NCBI RefSeq assembly: GCF_030818075.1
Contig: NZ_JAUSZZ010000001.1
Location: 620,001-684,000 of the forward strand
Direction of reading: 5' to 3'
DNA from: Microbacterium proteolyticum
GTDB taxonomy: Bacteria; Actinomycetota; Actinomycetes; Actinomycetales; Microbacteriaceae
DNA length: 64,000 nt
The position numbers and the translations under genes are program-made. The first letter of the stretch is position 1. Each line of letters begins with the position of its first letter. This document shows positions 15,866 through 23,894 of this stretch, in pieces. The notes beneath the pieces were generated by a model. The model worked only from the letters and a program-made list of their open reading frames with translations. It made no database searches and was not told the origin of the DNA.

Positions 15866-17425
15866 TCAGCTGCGCCGACGGCGACGAACGGCGAGGGCGA
15901 CGGCCCCGGCCAGCAGCAGCACCACCCCGGCGACACCCGCGACGATGACGCCGGTGCTGTCCGTTCCGGTCACGGCGAGCCTCTTCGCGCTCAGGGATGC
16001 CGTGGGTGTCGGCGCAGCGGCGGCCGCCGAGGGCATGGATGCCGGCGCAGTCGGCGCGGACGGGGTCGGGCTCGGCTGCGGCGCGGCGGCGAACGTGACC
16101 GTGTACGAACGCGACGTCGTCCCGCCCGGACCGGAGACTTCGACCGTGAAGGTGAACGACCCCGCCTGCGACGGTTGACCCGAGATGACCCCGGTCACCG
16201 GGTCCAGCGTCAACCCGGGCGGCAGCGCCCCCGCGCTCACGCCGAAGGCCAGCGGACCGGTGCCCGTGGCATCCACCGTCTGCGAATACGGCGCACCCAC
16301 CGTGCCGTCGGCGACCGAAGGTGTGATGATCTGCGGCGGGGCAACCCGCGCGAACACGATGTGCGTCATCGCCGGCTGCGTCGCCGTGCCATCCTGCGTG
16401 GTCTGGGTGAAGATCACTCCCGGAGGGCCCTGCTGCACCGTCGCGGTCGGCGACGAACCCCGGGGGCTCGTGCCCGACGTCGGCGTCGGCACGCCGGCGC
16501 CGATCAGCGTCAGGGTCCCGGGGGCGCGAAGCGGCCCGTTCCCGAACGTGTACCCCGAGCCGAGCGCCGCACCATTGGCTCCGCCGCTGGGTGCGGTCGA
16601 CGCGATGAGCTCACCGCCCGACATCGTGATGTTCGCGCCGGGGCTGTCGATCACGCCCCCGATGCCGGCGCCCTGGGTGGCGGTCGCGGTGATCACGCCG
16701 CCGGTGATGGTGATGTTCCCTCCGGATCCCCCGGCCGCCCCACCGATCCCCGGACTTCCGCAGGTGCCGTGGGCGGTGATGGTGCCGCCGGTGATCGTGA
16801 TGTCTGCAGCGACGGTGTTGTACTCGCCCGCCCCGATTCCGGGACCGCAGTTGTTCGTCGTCGCGGTGACGTCGCCGCCGTTGATGGTGATCGAGCCGCC
16901 TCCCGAGAAGGACAAGTTCGCTCCCCCGATGCCGGCGCCGTCTCCGACCGTCGAGACGTTGATCGTCCCGCCGTTGATGATGATGGTCCCGAGGTCATCG
17001 CCGTTGTGGGCGCCGATCGCGGCCGACAGCACTCCCCCGCTGATCGTCAGGGATCCTCCGCCCGTGGCGTCGATGGTGAGGGTCTTGCCGGCACTGACAT
17101 CGATGCCCGCGTCGGGGGAACTGGGCCCCCCGGGGTTGAGCACACTCGTCAAGGAGTGGCCGTTCAGATCGAAGACGACGTTCGACCCGACGGGCGGATT
17201 CAGCGACAGATTGGCGGTCGGCGACGCGGGCGACGTGATGTCGGCCCCGAGGCAGATCACCGCACCCGAGAGCGGCGCGTTCGCGAACGCGTCCTGGAGG
17301 TCGGTCCAGGTCGTGGGGGTCGTGGTGCAGGCGGCGGCCATCGCCGGTGCTCCGGCGCCCACGGCGACGCCGGAGGCGACCAGGCCGAGCGCCAGAACGG
17401 GAACGAGAGCCTTGGTGGTGCGCAT
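15866..17425 (-). CDS. Surface-anchored beta-helix protein with LAXTG signal (copy 2)
   Basis: A 519-residue secreted wall protein with a signal peptide at residues 1-31 (ending APAMAAA). A right-handed beta-helix region (about 60-300) has repeating GGNITITGGVITA-like rungs, followed by a putative Ig/He_PIG domain (about 350-440: VADGTVGAPYSQ to TSRSYTV) and a Pro/Ser/Ala linker. The sorting signal is LAVTG, then a hydrophobic helix and RRRRRS. LAXTG is the motif preferred by actinobacterial class E sortases. It is a tandem paralogue of the gene at 17468-19045. The ATG at 17425 has the RBS GAGGACA. Role unknown; beta-helices often bind or modify polysaccharide. Confidence 0.82.
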   Translation of the reverse strand: MRTTKALVPVLALGLVASGVAVGAGAPAMAAACTTTPTTWTDLQDAFANAPLSGAVICLGADITSPASPTANLSLNPPVGSNVVFDLNGHSLTSVLNPGGPSSPDAGIDVSAGKTLTIDATGGGSLTISGGVLSAAIGAHNGDDLGTIIINGGTINVSTVGDGAGIGGANLSFSGGGSITINGGDVTATTNNCGPGIGAGEYNTVAADITITGGTITAHGTCGSPGIGGAAGGSGGNITITGGVITATATQGAGIGGVIDSPGANITMSGGELIASTAPSGGANGAALGSGYTFGNGPLRAPGTLTLIGAGVPTPTSGTSPRGSSPTATVQQGPPGVIFTQTTQDGTATQPAMTHIVFARVAPPQIITPSVADGTVGAPYSQTVDATGTGPLAFGVSAGALPPGLTLDPVTGVISGQPSQAGSFTFTVEVSGPGGTTSRSYTVTFAAAPQPSPTPSAPTAPASMPSAAAAAPTPTASLSAKRLAVTGTDSTGVIVAGVAGVVLLLAGAVALAVRRRRRS

Positions 17426-17467
17426 GAATTGTCCTCGGATTCGTTTCGGTGCGACGACGAGCCGCGT

Positions 17468-19045
17468 TCAGTTGAGTCGACGGCGGCGCAGGACGCCGGC
17501 GAGAGCCCCGGCAAGCAGCAGCGCCGCCCCTGCCGTCCCGGCGACGATCAGTCCTGCGGTGTCTGCGCCGGTGGCGGCCAGCTTCTTCGGGGCCGCGGGT
17601 GACGCGGCCGCCGGCGAAGCGGCCGAGGGGGATGCGGGCGCCGGAGTGACCGACGGTGTAGCCGTTGCGGACGGTGTGGACGACGGTGCAGCGGCGAGCA
17701 TCACCGTGTACGAGCGCGACGTCGTCCCGCCCGGGCCGGAGACCTCGACCGTGAAAGTGAACGACCCCGCCTGCGTCGGCTGACCCGAGATCACCCCGGC
17801 CACGGGGTCCAGCGTCAATCCGGGCGGCAGGGCCCCGGCGCTCAATGCGAAAGTCAGCGGGCCGGTGCCCGTGGCGTCGAGCGTCTGCGAGTACGCCGCC
17901 CCGACCGTGCCGTCGGCGACCGTGGGCGTCGTGATCTGCGGGGCGACCGGGCGAGCGAAGACGATATGGGTCCGTGGACCGTCCGTCGCCGTCCCGTCCT
18001 CGGTGGTCTGCGTGAACGTCACCCCGGGAACACCGGGCTGCACCGTCGCCATCGGCGACGACGCGCGCACGCTCGACCCCGATGTCGGTGTCGGCACGCC
18101 GGCGCCGATCAGCGTGAGGGTCCCGGGGTCGCGAAGCGGCCCGTTGCCGAACGTGTACCCCGTGCCGAGCGCCGCACCGTTGTATCCGCCGTTGGGCACG
18201 GTCGACGCGGTGAGCTCACCGCCCGACATCGTGATGTTCGCACCGGGGCTGTCGATGGCGCCGCCGATTCCGGCGCCCTGGGTGGCGGTCGCCGTGATGA
18301 CGCCGCCGGTGATGGTGATGTTCCCGCCGGATGCACCGCCCGCCCCGCCGATGCCCGGACTTCCACACGTGCCGTGAGCGGTGACGGTGCCGCCGGTGAT
18401 CGTGATGTCGGCGGGGACGCTGGCGTACTCCCCCGCTCCGATGCCGGGGCCGCAGCTGTAGGTGGTGGCGGTGATGTCCCCGCCGTTGATGGTGATCGAA
18501 CCACCCCCGATCATCGAGAAGTTCGTTGCCCCGATGCCGGCGCCGTCCCACAGAGTGGAGACGTCGATGGTTCCGCCGTTGATGATGATGGTGCCGAGGT
18601 CGTTGCCGTTGGATGCGCCGATCGCGGCCGAGTACGCTCCCCCGCTGATGAGAAGGGAACCGCCGCCCGTGGCGTCGATGGTCAGGGTCTTCCCCGCGTC
18701 GACGTTGATGCCCGCGACATCGCTGTTCGAGCCCCCGCGGTTGAGCACCCGCGTCAGACTGTGACCGTTCAAGTCGAAGACGAGGTCGGATCCGCCGGGC
18801 TGGCTGAGCAGCATGTTCGCCCCGGTCATCGGCGATGCCGCGGCATCCGAGATGTCCGCCCCGAGGCAGATCACGCCGCCCGACAGGGGCGCGTTCGCGA
18901 ACGCGTCCTGCAAGTCGGTCCAGGTCGTGGGGGTCGCGGTGCAGGCCGCCGCCGCGACCGGCGAGGCCGTGCCGACGGCGAGCCCGGACGCGATCAGCCC
19001 GATCGCCAACGCGCTGACGGAGGCCGTCGTGGGGAAACGCTTCAT
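17468..19045 (-). CDS. Surface-anchored beta-helix protein with LAXTG signal (copy 1)
   Basis: A 525-residue paralogue of the downstream protein, aligning along its whole length. It has a signal peptide (MKRFPTTASVSALAIGLIAS), then the shared start ACTATPTTWTDLQDAFANAP, beta-helix rungs, the He_PIG-like domain ending TSRSYTV, a Thr/Pro/Ala linker, the sorting motif LAATG, a membrane helix and RRRRLN. The ATG at 19045 is used; a TTG two codons upstream is possible. Only 42 bp separates its stop from the second copy, so they are probably co-transcribed. No sortase gene is visible in the window. Confidence 0.82.
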   Translation of the reverse strand: MKRFPTTASVSALAIGLIASGLAVGTASPVAAAACTATPTTWTDLQDAFANAPLSGGVICLGADISDAAASPMTGANMLLSQPGGSDLVFDLNGHSLTRVLNRGGSNSDVAGINVDAGKTLTIDATGGGSLLISGGAYSAAIGASNGNDLGTIIINGGTIDVSTLWDGAGIGATNFSMIGGGSITINGGDITATTYSCGPGIGAGEYASVPADITITGGTVTAHGTCGSPGIGGAGGASGGNITITGGVITATATQGAGIGGAIDSPGANITMSGGELTASTVPNGGYNGAALGTGYTFGNGPLRDPGTLTLIGAGVPTPTSGSSVRASSPMATVQPGVPGVTFTQTTEDGTATDGPRTHIVFARPVAPQITTPTVADGTVGAAYSQTLDATGTGPLTFALSAGALPPGLTLDPVAGVISGQPTQAGSFTFTVEVSGPGGTTSRSYTVMLAAAPSSTPSATATPSVTPAPASPSAASPAAASPAAPKKLAATGADTAGLIVAGTAGAALLLAGALAGVLRRRRLN

Positions 19046-19353
19046 GAGCAATCGATTCGTGAGGACGGCCGACGCTCGGAGGTCATCGAGGAATGCGGTC
19101 GAGAGGCGCCCCCGCGCTCACCGCTTCGTCGACTTCGGCGAACGGGTACGTACCGAAGGGGAACGCTGCCCATCATGCGTGCATGCGCTTCCCGAAAGGG
19201 CTGCGCAGCGACGGTTGTCCACTTTCGGTGACAGCTTCGCTGCGACCCTCGTCCATCCGAGACACCCCGCCCGGCCATCTCGCCGCGGACGCCGTCCCGC
19301 AGCTGCGTCGACCGTCCGTCGCGCCGCGCAATGCGATCCGCCGAGAAACGCGA

Positions 19354-19383
19354 AGGGCGCCCCGGCCGAAGCCGGAGCGCCCT
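19354..19383 (-). terminator. Terminator of the Asp23 locus
   Basis: AGGGCGCcCCGG (19354-19365) pairs with CCGGaGCGCCCT (19372-19383) around a six-base loop, with one C/A mismatch. It lies 15 bp beyond the stop of the last Asp23-locus gene. The rest of the 353-bp gap from 19046 to 19398 shows nothing clear and should hold the promoter of the surface-protein pair. Confidence 0.65.
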
Positions 19384-19398
19384 GTCGTGATCCGTCGG

Positions 19399-20259
19399 TC
19401 AGGGGCGGGGACGGTCGTCCTCCACCACTGACTGCACGCTGTCCGTCGCCGGCGTCGTGTCGTCGGCGCGCACCTCGTCGGCGGCGATCGCGATGTCGAT
19501 CGCAGCGTCTTCGAGTGCCTCGGCCACCACGTCGCTCACGTCACCCCGATCATCCTCAATTGCGTTCGCGGCGGGACGCGACGGCTCGAGGCCGTCCGTG
19601 ACGCGATCCGCGGCCGCGATATCCGCGTCGGCGTTTGTGGCTGCGACGCGCTCGCGCGCAGCCTTCACGGTCTCATCTACGGCGGCTGCGGCACCGGCGG
19701 CGACGTCCTTCGTCTTCGCCACGGCGGCGTCGACTGTCTCGGACGCGCTGGCGGCGACATCCCTCGACTTCGCCTTCACGTCCTCGGCCGCGGCCGAGGC
19801 CTGAGCCGCGAGGTCCTTCGACCGCGCCTTCACGTCGTCGACCGCTTCCGATGCGCGGGCGGCCACGGCATCCGCCTTCTCCTCCGCTTCGTCGACGACG
19901 TCGCGGTCGAACGGTCCGAAGACACCCGTCACGATCACGTTGACGTCGATCGTGCCGCGCCCGAGGGGCTCGAGGGCCGAGCGCACCGCGGTGCGTACCG
20001 CCTCGGAGACCTCGCGCAGCTTGTGCGGGTAGTCGACGACGAGCGAGATGGTCGCGGAGACGGAGTCCGCACGGTCGGTGTCGATCTTGACGCCCGGCGC
20101 GGTGCTGGCGAGGCCGACGCGCTCGCGGACGGCATCCGAGGCGCGGCCGATCAAGCTCCCGAGCGCGTGCACGCCGGGAACGGATGCCGCCGCGGTCGCC
20201 GCCAAGGATGCCGCGGCGTTCAGATCCGGGGTGTCGACGGTGGTGTCGATGGTGGTCAT
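19399..20259 (-). CDS. Asp23/Gls24 family protein with long helical repeat tail
   Basis: A 286-residue protein. Residues 1-120 form an Asp23 domain (VPGVHALGSLIGRASDAVRE, then KIDTDRADSVSATISLVVDYPHKLREV). Residues about 120-220 form an Ala/Asp/Lys-rich amphipathic segment of 11-residue-like repeats (SKDLAAQASAAAEDVKAKSR), as in LEA or apolipophorin-like helices. An acidic tail ends it. Asp23 proteins line the membrane and are linked to envelope homeostasis. It is last in the six-gene locus, 20 bp after amaP, with its start at 20259. The extended coiled tail is unusual for Asp23 and may add a membrane- or wall-associated module. Confidence 0.75.
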   Translation of the reverse strand: MTTIDTTVDTPDLNAAASLAATAAASVPGVHALGSLIGRASDAVRERVGLASTAPGVKIDTDRADSVSATISLVVDYPHKLREVSEAVRTAVRSALEPLGRGTIDVNVIVTGVFGPFDRDVVDEAEEKADAVAARASEAVDDVKARSKDLAAQASAAAEDVKAKSRDVAASASETVDAAVAKTKDVAAGAAAAVDETVKAARERVAATNADADIAAADRVTDGLEPSRPAANAIEDDRGDVSDVVAEALEDAAIDIAIAADEVRADDTTPATDSVQSVVEDDRPRP

Positions 20260-20279
20260 GACCTCTCCTCGGGAGCTCG

Positions 20280-20867
20280 TCAGTGCACGCGGGTCGTGTC
20301 GCGCGCGAGTTTCGCGCGGAGCCCGCTGTGGATGGAGATGTAGGCGCGCAGGTTCTGCCCCGTCAGCGTCGCCAGGTTGGTGACGAGGGTGTCCACGTGC
20401 TCCGCGACCTCGCGGGGGGAGGTGTTCTGGCGGGGGGTGACCGACACGTGCAGCACGGACTCCTTGCCGACCTCGCCCGCGGTGACCTTGGAGGAGAGGA
20501 TCTCGTCACGCTCGGCGAGGGCGTTCTTCAGCGCCTCCGACGCGAACCCGTCCGTGATCGTGATGCGACCTTCGGCGTTCGCGCTGCCGGTGGACTGCAG
20601 CGGCGCCTGACGGCGGCCGCGCACGGCGGACGCGGCGATCGCGATCAGAATGATCGCCAGGACGACGATCGCCGCGACCGCGCCCCATCCCGCCGACTCG
20701 CGACCGAGCGAGACGAGCCAGCCCTGGAAGCCGCCCATGACGGTGGTCCAGGTGGTCGCCCCGTCGGGCAGCAGCCCCACGGCGAGGGCGAGCGCGCCGA
20801 GGGCGAGCAGCACGAGGGCGACGAGGAAGAGCACGAAGCGGTTCAGACCGCGTCGGGTGGCGTTCAT
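20280..20867 (-). CDS. amaP: AmaP-like alkaline shock membrane anchor protein
   Basis: A 195-residue membrane protein with two hydrophobic helices, about residues 10-32 and 60-82. A cytoplasmic domain follows, containing GRITITDGFASEALKNALAE and a C-terminal VNLATLTG-type segment. AmaP anchors Asp23 at the membrane in Firmicutes, and the actinobacterial version sits in the same kind of locus. The ATG at 20867 overlaps the stop of the DUF6286-like gene (TGATG). Confidence 0.72.
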   Translation of the reverse strand: MNATRRGLNRFVLFLVALVLLALGALALAVGLLPDGATTWTTVMGGFQGWLVSLGRESAGWGAVAAIVVLAIILIAIAASAVRGRRQAPLQSTGSANAEGRITITDGFASEALKNALAERDEILSSKVTAGEVGKESVLHVSVTPRQNTSPREVAEHVDTLVTNLATLTGQNLRAYISIHSGLRAKLARDTTRVH

Positions 20868-21445
20868 CAGGACTCCTTCGTGTCGGGTCGCTGCACCCGC
20901 ACGACCGTGCGGACGGAGGGGGTGAGCTTGTAGGTGGCGATCTCGGCGTCGACGGTGCGCTGCAGGTCTCCCTGATCGACAGGGATGCCGACCGGCGGGC
21001 GCACGGTCACGTCGACGGTGCGGTGGGCGACGCCGACGACGATGTCCTCGCGGGCGATGCCGGACTCGTTGCTGAGATGCTGCGCCAGAGCGGATGCCAC
21101 GACGCCGTTGTCGACGACGACGGCACGCTGTCCGAGGCCCATCTCGTGCTTGGACAAACGCCCGGGCTTGAGAGCCAGGACGAGCACGATCAGACCGAGG
21201 ATCGCCAGGACGACACCCGCGACGATGAACGCGGCCGGCATCAGAGCGGTCGGCGCGGCCACGACGGCTTCCAGCGCGGGGCCGGGGGCGACCAGCAGCG
21301 GCTGGGCGCCCGTGAGGCTCAGAATGATCTCGACGGCGGCGTACGCCAGCGCGAGAAGCAGCAGCACGACCACGACGAGCATGGCCACCGTGCGCGGCGA
21401 ATGGGTCTCACGGCGCACGACGGTGCGGAGCACGGAGTCGCTCAT
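20867..21445 (-). CDS. Asp23-locus membrane protein (DUF6286-like)
   Basis: A 192-residue protein with a polar N-terminus, two membrane helices (about residues 20-45 and 70-95) and a C-terminal alpha/beta domain. That domain carries VDVTVRPPVGIPVDQ, resembling the beta-strand core of Asp23-like domains. The ATG at 21445 overlaps the upstream stop; a GTG one codon earlier is equally possible. This family is usually found only in actinobacterial Asp23 loci. Function is inferred from context. Confidence 0.68.
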   Translation of the reverse strand: MSDSVLRTVVRRETHSPRTVAMLVVVVLLLLALAYAAVEIILSLTGAQPLLVAPGPALEAVVAAPTALMPAAFIVAGVVLAILGLIVLVLALKPGRLSKHEMGLGQRAVVVDNGVVASALAQHLSNESGIAREDIVVGVAHRTVDVTVRPPVGIPVDQGDLQRTVDAEIATYKLTPSVRTVVRVQRPDTKES

Positions 21446-21837
21446 CACAGCACTCGCTTTCGTTGAGGGGCGGAAGCGCCCGAGACGGTCACGTCCACGC
21501 GCGACACCTCCCGGCCGAACAACCGGGTCAGGCGCAAGCGCAGCTCGGCCTGCGCCGCGCGGGCGGTCTCGAGCACCGGGGTCGCCGCGTTCACCGCGGC
21601 GGTGTCGTCCAGCCGCGGCACGGGGAACGCCGAGGTGACGCGCACCACGGCGGTATCACGAGCCGAGACGATCTCGACGCGCACATTCTTGGCATCCACC
21701 CCGATCACATCGGCGGCCGCGCGCTCAGCCACCTTCTGCAGCACCCGATCCGCGACATTCACGCGACCGGCCGGAAGGCCGCGGCCGGCAGCCGACGAGC
21801 GGCTGCCGACCGCGGAGGGAGCCGTGACGGTGGTCAC
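21445..21837 (-). CDS. Small Asp23-like protein
   Basis: A 130-residue soluble protein with a short disordered start and an Asp23-like core (VLQKVAERAAADVIGVDAKN, then VRVTSAFPVPRL). It lacks membrane helices. The GTG at 21837 overlaps the DUF2273 stop, and its own stop overlaps the next start. It is one of three Asp23-fold proteins in this locus. Confidence 0.65.
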   Translation of the reverse strand: MTTVTAPSAVGSRSSAAGRGLPAGRVNVADRVLQKVAERAAADVIGVDAKNVRVEIVSARDTAVVRVTSAFPVPRLDDTAAVNAATPVLETARAAQAELRLRLTRLFGREVSRVDVTVSGASAPQRKRVL

Positions 21838-22022
21838 GACGTGCTCCGACCCGTGAACGCGTTGACGATGTTGCGGAAGTCCAGCTCACCCGCCGTGACG
21901 CGCGCAACGACCGCACCGATGACCATGAAGAGGGCCACGAGGATGAAGCCCCAGAATCCGAAGATGAGGGCGCTGAGGGCGAGCACGAGCCCGAACAGGG
22001 CGCCCTTCGTCGTGGCGCTCAC
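21834..22022 (-). CDS. DUF2273 small membrane protein
   Basis: A 62-residue protein with two closely spaced hydrophobic segments (GALFGLVLALSALIFGFWG and ILVALFMVIGAVVA) and the family ending GELDFRNIVNAFTGR. DUF2273 proteins are invariant companions of Asp23 genes and may form the membrane base of the assembly. The GTG at 22022 overlaps the upstream Asp23 stop, so stoichiometry is probably set by coupling. Confidence 0.85.
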   Translation of the reverse strand: MSATTKGALFGLVLALSALIFGFWGFILVALFMVIGAVVARVTAGELDFRNIVNAFTGRSTS

Positions 22023-22492
22023 TGGACGCGCTTTTCGTTGTCGTCGTCGCTGTTGTCGTCGCCCGGGATGTGGACGTCGTTCACATCGACATTGACCTCG
22101 ACGACCTCGAGACCCACGAGACGGTCGATCGCGGCGGCGACGCGGCTGCGCACCTCGTCGGCGACCTCCTGGATCGGCACGCCGTACTCGACGACGATCG
22201 TGACGTCGGCGGCGACCTGGGTCTCGCCGACCTCGACCTTGACGCCCTGCGTCAGGTCGGTCGCGTTGATCGCGTCGCGGATGGCGCCGAGCGCACGGGC
22301 TCCGCCGCCACCGAGGGCGTACACGCCCGAGACCTCGCGGGCGGCGATGCCGACGACCTTGCCGACGACGCCATCGGCGATCGTGGTCTTGCCGTCGGTG
22401 TGCGTCTGCTGACCGCCGACGGGACGGTTCACACGCGACGCCGCCTGGGGGACGTTCTTCGCAGCGGGGGTGGTGGGGGCGTCAGTAGCCAT
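22019..22492 (-). CDS. Asp23/Gls24 family envelope stress protein
   Basis: A 157-residue canonical Asp23 protein. It has DGKTTIADGVVGKVVGIAAREVSGVYAL near residues 33-60, a GGGGARALG insert and VAADVTIVVEYGVPIQEVADEVR near 90-112, then an acidic tail. The ATG at 22492 has a good RBS (GGAAAGG about nine bases upstream). It is first in the six-gene locus, so the main promoter should lie in 22493-22690. Confidence 0.88.
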   Translation of the reverse strand: MATDAPTTPAAKNVPQAASRVNRPVGGQQTHTDGKTTIADGVVGKVVGIAAREVSGVYALGGGGARALGAIRDAINATDLTQGVKVEVGETQVAADVTIVVEYGVPIQEVADEVRSRVAAAIDRLVGLEVVEVNVDVNDVHIPGDDNSDDDNEKRVQ

Positions 22493-22686
22493 GTCCGTAT
22501 ACCTTTCCGATGTCATGGCCCGGGTGTCCGGGGTGGGCGCTTCGGCCCACATGACTAAGACGTAGCGGGCCCGGATAACGTCACGTCTGAGCTTGAAAAA
22601 TTCGGGCGGATCTGTATGCGAGCGCATACGTACGGCCTTCACCCGCGGAATTCCGGGCCCCCGGCGGCATCCTGCCCCGCCGACCG

Positions 22687-22765
22687 GTGGCGAGTGGAGG
22701 GCCGGGGAGAAGCGGAGGACGGATGCCGCGACTGCATCCTCCGCTCGGCCCTGCTCCTCCGCTCG
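22687..22765. repeat. Diverged copy D of the GAGCGGAGGAC repeat, hairpin-forming
   Basis: GGCGAGTGGAGGGC and AGCGGAGGACGGATGC are followed by GCATCCTCCGCT; 22711-22726 pairs with 22734-22745. The same GGAGGAC and CCTCC elements are used as in copies A-C, about 11 kb away. It lies in the 473-bp divergent gap between the Asp23 locus and fdhD, which otherwise holds promoters only. Confidence 0.55.
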
Positions 22766-22919
22766 CTACGCTGGTTCGCTGGGCCCGTGCCGCCCCGCCA
22801 CGCACGGGCACCCATCACGGGCGGGGCGGTCGTCACACTCGTCACCCCGGGGCGCTCATCACCCCCGCCACGCCACCCCACGGGCGGCGGGAACCGCCCC
22901 CGCCCGTCGAGACCGCGCT

Positions 22920-22925
22920 TACGCT
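22920..22925 (+). promoter_or_regulatory. -10 box TACGCT upstream of fdhD leader
   Basis: TACGCT ends six bases before an ATG at 22932 that opens a 10-residue ORF ending one base before the fdhD ATG. The spacing predicts that the transcript starts at or near 22932. Confidence 0.45.
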
Positions 22926-22931
22926 CGATCC

Positions 22932-22964
22932 ATGTCCCCCTTCTTCCCGGTCGCGCGGTTCTGA
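22932..22964 (+). CDS. Possible 10-residue leader peptide of fdhD
   Basis: ATG at 22932 encodes MSPFFPVARF and stops at 22962-22964; the fdhD ATG is at 22966. The fdhD start lacks a clear Shine-Dalgarno, and a leaderless -10 box fits the leader ATG instead, so reinitiation could deliver ribosomes to fdhD. The codon content is not informative at this length. Confidence 0.35.
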   Translation: MSPFFPVARF

Positions 22965-22965
22965 G

Positions 22966-23844
22966 ATGGGCCGCCTCACCGCCTCCCGCCGCGTCACGCG
23001 CATCACCCTCGACGGGGTGAACCGGCAGCGGCCGGATGCCGTGGCCGTCGAAGAACCGCTCGAGATCCGGGTGGCGGGCGCCCCGCTGTCGGTGACCATG
23101 CGCACGCCCGGTCACGACGTCGAACTCGCCGCCGGCTTCCTGGTGTCGGAGGGCGTCCTTCATCGTGGCGACCAGTTCGCTCGCGCCATCCACTGCGGAG
23201 GGCCGGGAACGGGGGGCGCCGACGGCAACACCTACAACGTGCTCGATCTGACCCTCGCCCCGGGAGTGGCCCTGCCGTCCCGCGACATCGCCCGGTCGTT
23301 CTACACGACGAGCTCGTGCGGCGTGTGCGGCACGGCATCCATCGACGCTGTGGAGAAGGTGTCGAGCTACGACGTGTCCTCCGACGGCATCCAGGTGTCC
23401 GCGAACGACATCGCCGCCTTCCCCGACCGCCTGCGCGAGCAGCAGAAGACGTTCGACAAGACCGGCGGGCTGCACGGCGCGGCACTGTTCGACGGCGCGA
23501 CGGGCGAGCTGCTCGTCGCCCGCGAAGACGTCGGCCGACACAACGCGGTCGACAAAGTCGTGGGGTGGGCGCTGCTGAACGACCGGTTGCCGCTGCGCGG
23601 AACCGTGCTGCAGGTGTCGGGCCGCGTGAGCTTCGAGCTGGTGCAGAAGGCCGTGATGGCCGGCATCCCGATCCTCTCCGCCGTGTCGGCGCCCTCCTCG
23701 CTCGCCATCGAGCTCGCCGAGCGCGCGGGGCTCACCCTCGCCGCGTTCGTGCGCGGGTCGAGCATGAACCTCTACACCCGCGCTGATCGCATTCGGGTTC
23801 CATCCACAACCCCCGCAGCAGAAGAGGTCGCGAGCGTACGCTGA
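22966..23844 (+). CDS. fdhD: Formate dehydrogenase accessory sulfurtransferase FdhD
   Basis: A 292-residue cytoplasmic sulfurtransferase that passes sulfur to the molybdenum cofactor of formate-dehydrogenase-type enzymes. The catalytic motif CGVCG starts at Cys118 (SSCGVCGTAS). The conserved REDVGRHNAVDK is near residues 183-195 and VSGRVSFELVQKA near 222-235. The ATG at 22966 gives a family-typical start. It lies 50 bp upstream of, and in the same direction as, the molybdoenzyme gene, its likely client. Confidence 0.93.
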   Translation: MGRLTASRRVTRITLDGVNRQRPDAVAVEEPLEIRVAGAPLSVTMRTPGHDVELAAGFLVSEGVLHRGDQFARAIHCGGPGTGGADGNTYNVLDLTLAPGVALPSRDIARSFYTTSSCGVCGTASIDAVEKVSSYDVSSDGIQVSANDIAAFPDRLREQQKTFDKTGGLHGAALFDGATGELLVAREDVGRHNAVDKVVGWALLNDRLPLRGTVLQVSGRVSFELVQKAVMAGIPILSAVSAPSSLAIELAERAGLTLAAFVRGSSMNLYTRADRIRVPSTTPAAEEVASVR

Positions 23845-23894
23845 CCACGTCCGGATGCCACGAGCCCGGCGCCACGATCATCGGAGGGTCGAAG

